Part shown: positions 45,533 through 52,551 of the stretch, in pieces
Position numbering within the stretch: position 1 is the first letter of the stretch
How the letters are laid out: each line of letters begins with the position of its first letter
Origin: Lentisalinibacter orientalis
Lineage (GTDB): Bacteria > Pseudomonadota > Gammaproteobacteria > Steroidobacterales > Woeseiaceae
NCBI RefSeq assembly: GCF_040706535.1
Contig: NZ_JAPDRJ010000005.1
Location: 1-64,000, forward strand
Direction of reading: 5' to 3'
Length of the DNA: 64,000 nt
Notes under the pieces: model-generated
What the model saw: only the letters and a program-made list of their open reading frames with translations
Database searches by the model: none
Told to the model about the DNA's origin: nothing
Position numbers and translations under genes: made by a program

Positions 45533-45618
45533 CGGCGACGCCGCACCGCGATGCGGGCCCCGACTCACGAGGAATTAGAAACAGAATCAGAAACAGAGAG
45601 CAGAACCAGGACCGAGAC

Positions 45619-46422
45619 ATGCCTACAGCCGATATCAATAACCACAAGATGTACTACGAGATCCACGGCGAGGGGCCGCCGGCCATCTGCATGGGCGGAT
45701 GGGGCACCTTCTGCCACGGCGGGGAACGCCACCTGGCCCGCGGCCTGACCGATGACTACTCCGTGCTGATCATCGACTACCGGGGCATCGGCGAATCGGA
45801 CGACGACCTTTCGGTGGAGCCGTCCATGGACCTGTACGCCGACGACGTCATCGGCCTGCTCGAGCACCTGGGCTGGACCAACGTCCACTTCGTCGGTCTG
45901 GTGGGCATGGGCGCCTGCATCTCGCAAATCGTGGCCATCAAGCGTCCGGACCTGGTCCGCTCCATGGTGAACATGGGTGCCTGGGTCCGCTGCGACGACT
46001 TCCTCGCCGACCAGCTGCAGCTGTTCAGCGACGTCCACCGGGATTCCGGCTTCTACGCGTTCCAGAAGTTCGTGACGGTGATGTCTTTTCTGCCCGAGTA
46101 CTACAACGCCCACAAGGACAAGCTGCTCGGGCCCGACGGCGGCTGGAAGGAACTGAACGGCCGGCAGGAGGCCCACGCCCGCTTCGTGCAGGCCTGCATC
46201 GCCCACGACGTGGCGGACCGGCTGGACCGCATCCGGGCGCCTTCGCTGATCATCCACGCAGGCCAGGACCTGGTGACGAGCCCACGCACGACGCTGCCTC
46301 TCGAGGAGGGCATCCCGAACGCCCGGGGCGTCATGATGGAAGACGTCGCCCACGTGGTCGCGGGCAAGGACCAGAAGATCCGCTTCTGCGACACCCTGCT
46401 GCCGTTCCTGGCCGAACACTGA
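45619..46422 (+). CDS. Alpha/beta-hydrolase-fold protein lacking the Ser nucleophile
   Basis: A 267-residue alpha/beta-hydrolase-fold protein. Strand order is kept (CMGGWGTFCHGG oxyanion, LIIDYRGIGESDDD, acid in HAGQDLVTSP, His in VAHVVAGKD). At the nucleophile elbow the sequence is FVGLVGMGAC, so the expected Ser after G-x is Val95 or Gly96, with no Ser, Cys or Asp at the tip. It is therefore likely catalytically different or inactive. The ATG 45619 follows a purine-rich leader with short repeats. It precedes the CaiB gene by 22 bases. Confidence 0.83.
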   Translation: MPTADINNHKMYYEIHGEGPPAICMGGWGTFCHGGERHLARGLTDDYSVLIIDYRGIGESDDDLSVEPSMDLYADDVIGLLEHLGWTNVHFVGLVGMGACISQIVAIKRPDLVRSMVNMGAWVRCDDFLADQLQLFSDVHRDSGFYAFQKFVTVMSFLPEYYNAHKDKLLGPDGGWKELNGRQEAHARFVQACIAHDVADRLDRIRAPSLIIHAGQDLVTSPRTTLPLEEGIPNARGVMMEDVAHVVAGKDQKIRFCDTLLPFLAEH

Positions 46423-46444
46423 GACGCCGCGGAGGGCGCAGACG

Positions 46445-47632
46445 ATGGACGCGATACTGAAGGGCATACGGGTCGTCGACCTGGGCCGCTACGTCGCCGG
46501 GCCCTACTGCGCCACGCTGCTGGGCCACCTGGGCGCCGAGGTCATCCGGGTGGAGAAGGTGGGCGGCGGCGAGGACCGCTACCTCGCCTCCCTGGCCGAC
46601 TCCGGCGAGGGCGCCCTGTTCCTGCAGACCGGTGTGAACAAGCGGGGCATGACCCTGGACTTCTCGCGACCGGAAGGGCGCGAAATCCTGAAGCGGCTAG
46701 TGGCCACCGCGGACGTGGTCGTGGCGAACCTGCCCGGCGCCGCCCTGAAACGCTATGGCCTCGACTACGCCACGCTCAGGAAGATCCGCCCGGACGTGAT
46801 CGTGGCCAATCAGAGCACTTTCGGCGACCAGGGTCCCTGGGCCGACCGGCCCGGCTTCGACGGGCTCGGCCAGGCGATGTCCGGCGCCGCCTGGTTCGGC
46901 GGCACGCCGGGCGAACCCTCCAAGGCGGCGGCGCCCTGGGTGGACTTCTCCACCGCGGCGCTGTCGGCGATGGGCGTGCTGGCGGCGCTGATGCACCGGC
47001 GCGAGACCGGCGAGGGTCAGCACGTCGAGGCGACGCTGCTCGGCACGGCGCTGGCCGTGTTCGGCACGATGCTGACCGAGGAAGGCGCGCTGCACCTGGG
47101 CCGCCAGCCGGCCGGCAACCGTTCCCAGCACGCGGCGCCGGCGGACATGTTCCCCACCCGGGACGGCCACATCCTGGTGCAGATCGTCGGCGACGGCCTG
47201 TTCCGGCGCTGGGCCGAACTCGTGGGCGCCAACGAATGGCTGGACCACGACAACCGCTTCGACACCGACCAGTCCCGCGGCGACAACCGGGACCTGATCT
47301 GCGAGCGCATGGCGGACTGGTGCCGGGACAAGACCACGAAACAGGCGCTCGCGGCGCTGGCGAAGGCCGGCCTGCCGGCGGCGCCGGTGCTGAGCCCCGC
47401 CGAGGCGCTGGAGCATCCCCAGGTGCGGGCCATGGGCGTGCTGAAGCCGGTCTCGTTCCCCGGCGCGCCGAAGGACGTGCCGGTGGCCGATCTGCCCCTG
47501 CGCCTGTCGGCCAACGCGACCGGGATGCGCGAGCGGCCGCCGCTGCTGGGCGAACACACCACCGAGATCCTGACCGAGCTGGGCTACAGCGAGCAGGAGA
47601 TCGCGTCGCTGCGCCACGACGAGGTCATCTGA
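46445..47632 (+). CDS. CaiB/BaiF family CoA-transferase
   Basis: A 395-residue family III CoA-transferase. N-terminal VVDLGRYVAGPYCATLLGHL, LQTGVNKRGMTLDF and RPDVIVANQSTFGDQGP are family blocks; the catalytic Asp of formyl-CoA transferase type is in PWVDFSTAAL. It would transfer CoA between carboxylates, in contrast to the racemase-like CaiB at 9836-11011, whose active-site blocks differ. GGAGGG precedes the ATG. It ends directly against the convergent NUDIX gene with no spacer. Confidence 0.88.
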   Translation: MDAILKGIRVVDLGRYVAGPYCATLLGHLGAEVIRVEKVGGGEDRYLASLADSGEGALFLQTGVNKRGMTLDFSRPEGREILKRLVATADVVVANLPGAALKRYGLDYATLRKIRPDVIVANQSTFGDQGPWADRPGFDGLGQAMSGAAWFGGTPGEPSKAAAPWVDFSTAALSAMGVLAALMHRRETGEGQHVEATLLGTALAVFGTMLTEEGALHLGRQPAGNRSQHAAPADMFPTRDGHILVQIVGDGLFRRWAELVGANEWLDHDNRFDTDQSRGDNRDLICERMADWCRDKTTKQALAALAKAGLPAAPVLSPAEALEHPQVRAMGVLKPVSFPGAPKDVPVADLPLRLSANATGMRERPPLLGEHTTEILTELGYSEQEIASLRHDEVI

Positions 47633-48064
47633 CTAGACGCAGTCCCTGCGCTCCAGCGCCGCGGCGATGATCTCGCCGTGGTCGAAGGCGAGTTCCGGCA
47701 ACTCGTCGAGCGGGAACCAGCGGGCCTCCGCGGCATCGCTGGCCGCCGCCGGCGCCGGCGCATCCACCGCCGGAGCGCCGGTCCAGGCCACACTGACCAC
47801 CCGTCCGCGGGGATCCCGGCCGGGCCTCCCGAAGGCCCCCACCTGCACCAGCGGACCGGCCTCGATACCCGTCTCCTCCGCCAGTTCCCGGCGCGCCGCG
47901 GGTTCCAGATCCTCGTCCATGCCGACGAAGCCGCCGGGCAGCGCCCAGCGCCCCTCGTAGGGCGGCTTGCCGCGCCGGATCAGGAGCACCGAGGGCCGCG
48001 GCCGCGGCGCGACGAGGACCACGTCCGCGGTCAGCGCGGGGCGGGGATGTTCGTAGCAGGGCAT
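47633..48064 (-). CDS. NUDIX hydrolase
   Basis: A 143-residue NUDIX protein. The box is complete: GGFVGMDEDLEPAARRELAE then ETGIE, matching Gx5Ex7REUxEExGU. The length and the position of hydrophobic residues resemble ADP-ribose or nucleoside-diphosphate pyrophosphatases of the MutT/NudF group. The ATG at 48062-48064 begins MPCYEHPRPALTADV; longer upstream reading would overlap the HDOD gene. Stop codon (47633-47635) abuts the stop of the CaiB gene. Confidence 0.88.
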   Translation of the reverse strand: MPCYEHPRPALTADVVLVAPRPRPSVLLIRRGKPPYEGRWALPGGFVGMDEDLEPAARRELAEETGIEAGPLVQVGAFGRPGRDPRGRVVSVAWTGAPAVDAPAPAAASDAAEARWFPLDELPELAFDHGEIIAAALERRDCV

Positions 48065-48128
48065 GGCGGCATTGTAGCCGGAGCGGCCTTCGGCCACAGC
48101 CGGCAGCCACGGGAACAGCCAGGGGTGG

Positions 48129-49001
48129 CTACTTGCCGAGCGCCTTGCGCAGCGAGCTGATGTGCTCGTCGGACTCTCGCATGATGCCGAAGAAGTCGGT
48201 GGCTTCCACCGCCAGTTTGGCACTGGCCGGCACCTGCTGCAGGTGCACCTCGGTGGTGTCCTCGACCTCCGCCCGGAAGAAGTCGGCCAGCAGGCTGGAG
48301 ACGATGAGCACGTCGGTGAGATCGGCGTCTCCCTCGTGCTCGTATTCCGTCTCCCGGTAGCGGGATACCGCGGCAGAGACCTCTTCGGAGAAGCTCCAGG
48401 ACTCGAGGATGGCGCTGCCGATGGCGCTGTGCCACTCCTCCAGGATCTCGTCCAGCTCGGCGGTATTGGCGAACAGGTCCGGGTGGTGCTCCGCCTGGGT
48501 GATGATGTAGAGCTTGCCGACGCCGTGCATGAGCCCGGCCAGCAGGGCCTCGTCCGCGTTCAGACGCGTGAACTTGCGGGCCAGCACGTAGCACAGGGCT
48601 GCGACATAGGTGGAGCGGTCCCAGGTGCGTTCCATGAACGGACGCGCCTCCTCCAGGGAGGTGGCGTCGCTCATCTGCTGCAGGCCGAACGACATCACGG
48701 TGTTGCGCACCATGTTCTGGCCGAGGCGGGTCACGGCCATGTTCAGCTCGGTGACCGCGTGGGTACCGGGGCGCAGCGCCGCGGAATTGGCGATCTTCAG
48801 CAGCCGCGCCGCCAGCGCCGGCTCGGCGCCGAGCAGCTTCACGAGATCCGCGGTGCTGCAGTCCTCGTCGGCGAGCGCCTGGCGTATGCGGACCACGACG
48901 TCCGGGAAGGAGGGTATCTCCAGATCTCCCTGGGACAGGTGCTCTGCCAGGGACTGGACGAAAGCGAACTTGGCATCCTGGACGGCGGGCTGGGGCTGCA
49001 T
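48129..49001 (-). CDS. HDOD-domain signalling protein
   Basis: A 290-residue HDOD protein. The domain begins near LEIPSFPDVVVRIRQALADE and contains KLLGAEPALAARLLKIANSA and GLMHGVGKLYII, where the HD metal site is degenerate as usual for the family. Such proteins act in c-di-GMP-linked or stress signalling by protein contacts; no output domain is fused. The ATG at 48999-49001 has GGAAGGAAG seven bases upstream. Confidence 0.86.
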   Translation of the reverse strand: MQPQPAVQDAKFAFVQSLAEHLSQGDLEIPSFPDVVVRIRQALADEDCSTADLVKLLGAEPALAARLLKIANSAALRPGTHAVTELNMAVTRLGQNMVRNTVMSFGLQQMSDATSLEEARPFMERTWDRSTYVAALCYVLARKFTRLNADEALLAGLMHGVGKLYIITQAEHHPDLFANTAELDEILEEWHSAIGSAILESWSFSEEVSAAVSRYRETEYEHEGDADLTDVLIVSSLLADFFRAEVEDTTEVHLQQVPASAKLAVEATDFFGIMRESDEHISSLRKALGK

Positions 49002-49072
49002 CGACGGGCTTCCTTCCGTTTCCTGACAAGGTTCTACCCGTGCTATCGGCCGCCCCACCGGATACTTTAGCC

Positions 49073-49669
49073 CTACAGGACCTCGCAGGCCTCCTCGAAC
49101 GCGAGCCGGGGGCTGCGCGGGAACAGCGCTTCGGGGTCGCCGTAGCCGAGGTTGCAGAGGAAATTGGACCTGACCTGCCCGTCCGGCCAGAACTCCCGGT
49201 CCACTCCCTCGTTGTCGAAACCGGACATGGGCCCGCAGTCCAGACCGAGCGCCCGCGCCGCGATGATGAAATAGCCGCCCTGCAGGGTGCCGTTGCGGAA
49301 GGCGGTGACGTTGCCCGTCTTCTCCTCGCCGGCGAACCAGTCCCGGGCGCCCGGGTTGTGCGGGAAGAGTTGGGGAATCTTCTCGTAGAACAGCGTGTCG
49401 TAGCCGATGACCGCCGTGGCCGGCGCGGCCATGGTCTTGTCCACGTTGCCCTCGATCAGGTGCGGGCGCAGCCGCTCCTTCGCCCCGGCGCTGGTGACGA
49501 ACAGGATCCGCGCCGGACAGCAGTTCGCACTGGTGGGGCCGTACTTCATGAGATCGTACAGCGCCCGCTGGTCGGCCTCGTCCACCGGCCGGTCCTGCCA
49601 GGCGTTGTGGGTCCGCGCCTCGCGGAAGATCCGGTCCAGCGCGGCGTCGCTTATTGCTCCATCACCCAT
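49073..49669 (-). CDS. rutE: Nitroreductase family, RutE-like (malonic semialdehyde reductase)
   Basis: A 198-residue FMN protein. Motifs match RutE over the whole length: ARTHNAWQDRPVDE at the N-terminus, LMKYGPTSANCCPARILFV, GLDCGPMSGFD, and the C-terminus GYGDPEALFPRSPRLAFEEA. RutE reduces malonic semialdehyde to 3-hydroxypropionate in uracil breakdown; no other rut gene is present here, so a standalone role such as 3-oxo acid or nitro reduction is equally possible. ATG at 49667-49669 follows GAGAGAGG. Confidence 0.85.
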   Translation of the reverse strand: MGDGAISDAALDRIFREARTHNAWQDRPVDEADQRALYDLMKYGPTSANCCPARILFVTSAGAKERLRPHLIEGNVDKTMAAPATAVIGYDTLFYEKIPQLFPHNPGARDWFAGEEKTGNVTAFRNGTLQGGYFIIAARALGLDCGPMSGFDNEGVDREFWPDGQVRSNFLCNLGYGDPEALFPRSPRLAFEEACEVL

Positions 49670-49854
49670 CGCAGTCTTGCCTCTCTCCTGTGTCTTCGAC
49701 AGCGGATCATCTAAACACAGATGACCGCGCCCTGCAGCGCGCCCGCGCCGACGCGGCCGGCTTGCCCCGGCCGAACCTCTTTGCCATAGTCCGGTGCGGT
49801 CGGCACCGTGCGCCGGCCCCGCCAGAGGATCCCGGACGAGCCGAGCGAGCGATA

Positions 49855-50247
49855 GTGAGCGATCAGGAAACGACACGGCTGCGCCGCATCGCGCGCAATC
49901 TGGGCGTAGGCAACGTCCGCCGGCACATCTTCCTGTGCTGCGACCAGACCGAGCCGAAATGCTGCCACCGGGAGCAATCCCTGCAGTCCTGGACCTTCCT
50001 GAAATCCCGCCTGCAGGAACTGGGGCTGGTCGGACGTGGCGGCATCTACCGCACCAAGGCGAACTGCCTGCGCATCTGCCGCGACGGCCCGGTCGCCGTC
50101 GTCTACCCGGAGGGAGCCTGGTACCACGGCTGCACGCCCGCGGTCCTGGAGGAGATCATCCAGCGCCATCTCGTCGGCGGCGAGCTGGTCGAGGAGAACC
50201 TGATCACCGTGGCCCCGCTGGACGGGGAAGAGGCGGACGACGAGTAA
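49855..50247 (+). CDS. Thioredoxin-like 2Fe-2S ferredoxin
   Basis: A 130-residue protein with GTG start. Cysteines in HIFLCCDQTEPKCCHREQ (28, 29, 36, 37) and ANCLRICRDGP (71, 75) match the thioredoxin-fold 2Fe-2S ferredoxins (Azotobacter FeSII-like / NuoE-like). VVYPEGAWYHG and the acidic C-terminus are common to the family. It diverges from the rutE-like gene across 185 bases; a weak ribosome site GAGCGA precedes the GTG. Partner unknown. Confidence 0.88.
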   Translation: MSDQETTRLRRIARNLGVGNVRRHIFLCCDQTEPKCCHREQSLQSWTFLKSRLQELGLVGRGGIYRTKANCLRICRDGPVAVVYPEGAWYHGCTPAVLEEIIQRHLVGGELVEENLITVAPLDGEEADDE

Positions 50248-50272
50248 TAGTAAGGGGCAACGGGCTCGCGCC

Positions 50273-51106
50273 TCAGCCGGCCCGCTGCCAGCGGCCGTCC
50301 TCCTCCCGCACCCGGCCCTCTTCCGCGAGCTTGCCCAGATGCGCGCGCAGTGAGTATCTGGCCAGCGGCAGCAGCCTCGGATTCACCTCGTCGTACACCT
50401 CGGCCAGCAGCGCGTCGATCTCGCAGGGCTCGATGCGGGCCAGGCGCTCCAGTACCTTCGCCTCGCGTTCGTTGCGGTGGGCGATGATCCAGTCCACCAC
50501 GGCATCCGGCGACTCCAGCATCTCGCCGTGCCCCGGCGCGATGCGCGCGAGGCCGTAGGTCTTCAGCAGCTCCAGCGAGCGCAGGTACTGGGCCATGTTG
50601 CCGTCCGGCGGCGCGATCACCACGGTGGAACCGTTCATGATGTGGTCGCCGGTGAACACCAGGCGCTCGTCGGCCAGCAGGTAGCAGGCATGGTTGGACG
50701 CGTGTCCCGGCGTGTGGATGACCTCCAGCGTGTACTCGCCGCAGGCGATGCGCTCGCCGTGGGATACCGCCCGGTCGGGGCTGAACGCGGGGTCGTTCTC
50801 CGGCGTCGGCGGCGGCGGCATGCCGAGCAGCTCGGCGCCGGTGCGCTCCGCCAGCAAGGTCGCGCCCGGGGAGTGATCCCGGTGAGTGTGGGTGGCCAGC
50901 ACCCGGCACAGCCGGTCGCCCGCCGCCTGCATGATCAGCTCGATATGGGCCTCGTCCGCCGGACCCGGGTCGATCACCGCGATCTGTTCCGTGCCGATGA
51001 GATACGTATTGGTGCCCGGACCGGTCATCATCCCGGCATTCGGTGCGATGAGGCGCGATACCAGCGGGGAGACGCGCTCCAGCCGGCCGGCGACGAGTCC
51101 GTTCAT
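50273..51106 (-). CDS. Metallo-beta-lactamase-fold hydrolase, LACTB2-like
   Basis: A 277-residue MBL-fold protein. Zinc site ATHTHRDHSPGA (His73, His75, Asp77, His78), further ligands in HTPGHASNHACYL, FTGDHI and APGHGEML. The C-terminal helical segment after IAHRNEREAKVLERL is that of LACTB2/RNase-type members of the glyoxalase II branch. LACTB2 is a mitochondrial endoribonuclease; bacterial relatives are unassigned. Its ATG overlaps the stop of the NUDT19-like gene (ATGA, 51103-51106). Confidence 0.87.
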   Translation of the reverse strand: MNGLVAGRLERVSPLVSRLIAPNAGMMTGPGTNTYLIGTEQIAVIDPGPADEAHIELIMQAAGDRLCRVLATHTHRDHSPGATLLAERTGAELLGMPPPPTPENDPAFSPDRAVSHGERIACGEYTLEVIHTPGHASNHACYLLADERLVFTGDHIMNGSTVVIAPPDGNMAQYLRSLELLKTYGLARIAPGHGEMLESPDAVVDWIIAHRNEREAKVLERLARIEPCEIDALLAEVYDEVNPRLLPLARYSLRAHLGKLAEEGRVREEDGRWQRAG

Positions 51107-51936
51107 CCGGCCTCCGCGTAGCCGTCGTCCCAGGGCATGAGCACCCGGTGGCCGTCCCCGGCGCCGACCACCTTCGGCAGGATCTCCTGAATGGCCGCCT
51201 TGTCCCGCGCCGCCATCGCGTCCAGCAGGTCGCCGGTCGTCCGGAAGTCCCGGATCAGCGAGAGGTTGGAAACGGTGGGCGGATGCAGCCGGAGCTGCTT
51301 GCGCATGGCGGGCTCCAGCGCATCGCGGGGCCGGATCCACAGGCTCTCGACGGTCTCGCGGCCGTCGTGCACGCCGTGCTGCCCCGGCGGCACGCCGGCG
51401 ACGAAAAAGCGGGTGGCATAGCGGCGCGGCAGCACTTCCGGCGTGGTCCAGAAGCTGGCGTAGTGCATGCGGTCGCAGGCGAGCCGCAGGCCTTCCCGGT
51501 GGCAGAGCTCCAGGGCGCTCATGCGCCCGGTGTCCAGTTCCACCCGGTAGCGGGCGAAATCGGCATCGCGCCCGGCGACGCCGGGATCGACATAGCGCCC
51601 GGCGGCATCGCAGGCGAGCAGATAGCCGCTCTCCTCGAAGGTCTCGCGGATACCCGCCACCCAGAAGCGCAGCCCGCCGCTCTCCAGGCCCAGCTCCGCA
51701 CTCGCGGAGGCGTCGTCGAGGCCCGTGCAGACGGCCTCCAGATCGCTCTCCTCGTCCGTGGCGGCAGCAACTCCTCCCGGGAACACCCACGCGCCGCCGA
51801 AGTCGGCCTTGCCGTGGCGCTGCATCATGAAGACCTCCACGCCGTCGGCGCCGTCGCGCACGAGCATCACCGTGGCGGAGTCGACGGGCAGCGCCGGCGC
51901 TTCGGTTTTCCGCAAGTCTGTGTCCTCCGTGGGCAT
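51103..51936 (-). CDS. NUDT19-like NUDIX hydrolase
   Basis: A 277-residue NUDIX protein with the box split by an insertion: WVFPGGVAAATDEES then about 35 residues before WVAGIRETFEESGYLL. This split box is the hallmark of NUDT19/RP2p, peroxisomal enzymes that cleave CoA and acyl-CoA to 4-phosphopantetheine and ADP. RFFVAGVPPGQ is also typical. A CoA diphosphatase suits a genome with heavy acyl-CoA flux. It is translationally coupled to the LACTB2-like gene and divergent from the P-II gene. Confidence 0.87.
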   Translation of the reverse strand: MPTEDTDLRKTEAPALPVDSATVMLVRDGADGVEVFMMQRHGKADFGGAWVFPGGVAAATDEESDLEAVCTGLDDASASAELGLESGGLRFWVAGIRETFEESGYLLACDAAGRYVDPGVAGRDADFARYRVELDTGRMSALELCHREGLRLACDRMHYASFWTTPEVLPRRYATRFFVAGVPPGQHGVHDGRETVESLWIRPRDALEPAMRKQLRLHPPTVSNLSLIRDFRTTGDLLDAMAARDKAAIQEILPKVVGAGDGHRVLMPWDDGYAEAG

Positions 51937-51980
51937 CGGTTGGTAGGATACCGCGAGCAGGCCACAGCGAGAAAAATCCG

Positions 51981-52319
51981 ATGAAGCTCATTACCGCGAT
52001 CATCAAGCCGTTCCGACTCGACGACGTGCGCAACGCCCTGGCCGAGGTCGGCATCCAGGGCATGACGGTCACCGAGGTCAAGGGCTTCGGCCGCCAGCGC
52101 GGCCACACCGAACTCTACCGGGGGGCGGAGTACGTGGTGGATTTCCTGCCCAAGGCGAAGATCGAGGTGGCCGTGGGCGACGAGATGGCCGAACGCGTGG
52201 TGGAGGCCATCTGCGACGCCGCCCGGACCGGCAAGGTGGGCGACGGCAAGATCTTCGTCGCGAATCTCGACCAGGTGGTCCGTATCCGCACCGGCGAGTC
52301 CGGCGAACAGGCGATCTGA
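51981..52319 (+). CDS. P-II nitrogen regulatory protein (GlnB/GlnK)
   Basis: A 112-residue P-II protein. The T-loop GHTELYRGAEYVVDFLP contains Tyr51, the uridylylation site; VGDGKIFVANLDQVVRIRTG is the C-terminal signature. Residues are intermediate between GlnB and GlnK, and no amtB or glnA is adjacent, so I do not choose between them. It senses 2-oxoglutarate and ATP/ADP and controls nitrogen assimilation. Short 44-bp divergent gap to the NUDT19-like gene. Confidence 0.94.
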   Translation: MKLITAIIKPFRLDDVRNALAEVGIQGMTVTEVKGFGRQRGHTELYRGAEYVVDFLPKAKIEVAVGDEMAERVVEAICDAARTGKVGDGKIFVANLDQVVRIRTGESGEQAI

Positions 52320-52350
52320 CCGGCCGGCCGCCGCCGCGGCCATTCCTCCC

Positions 52351-52461
52351 GCTGATTGTATGCAATTCGCAACATTGCGGCCGGCGACCGACCGTACCGC
52401 GCCTTGTAGCGCGCAGGCCCGCGCAAAAGCGTTGTCTAGGCTGTATACAATCAGCTATCCT
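52351..52461 (+). promoter_or_regulatory. Inverted repeat and candidate promoter upstream of second TonB receptor
   Basis: GCTGATTGTAT (52351-52361) and ATACAATCAGC (52445-52455) are an exact 11-base inverted repeat 83 bases apart, in an AT-richer patch. TTGTCT (52432-52437) and TATCCT (52456-52461) with an 18-base spacer could be a sigma-70 promoter; the second arm lies inside it. The receptor gene starts at 52552. Suggests a repressor or looping site, unverified. Confidence 0.45.
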
Positions 52462-52551
52462 CGAATCGACCCAATAGCAAAAGAACCAGGTCACCGGCGG
52501 GGTGTTGCAGAAATGCCGCGTCGCGTCATCAATCAAACGGAGGGGACACTC

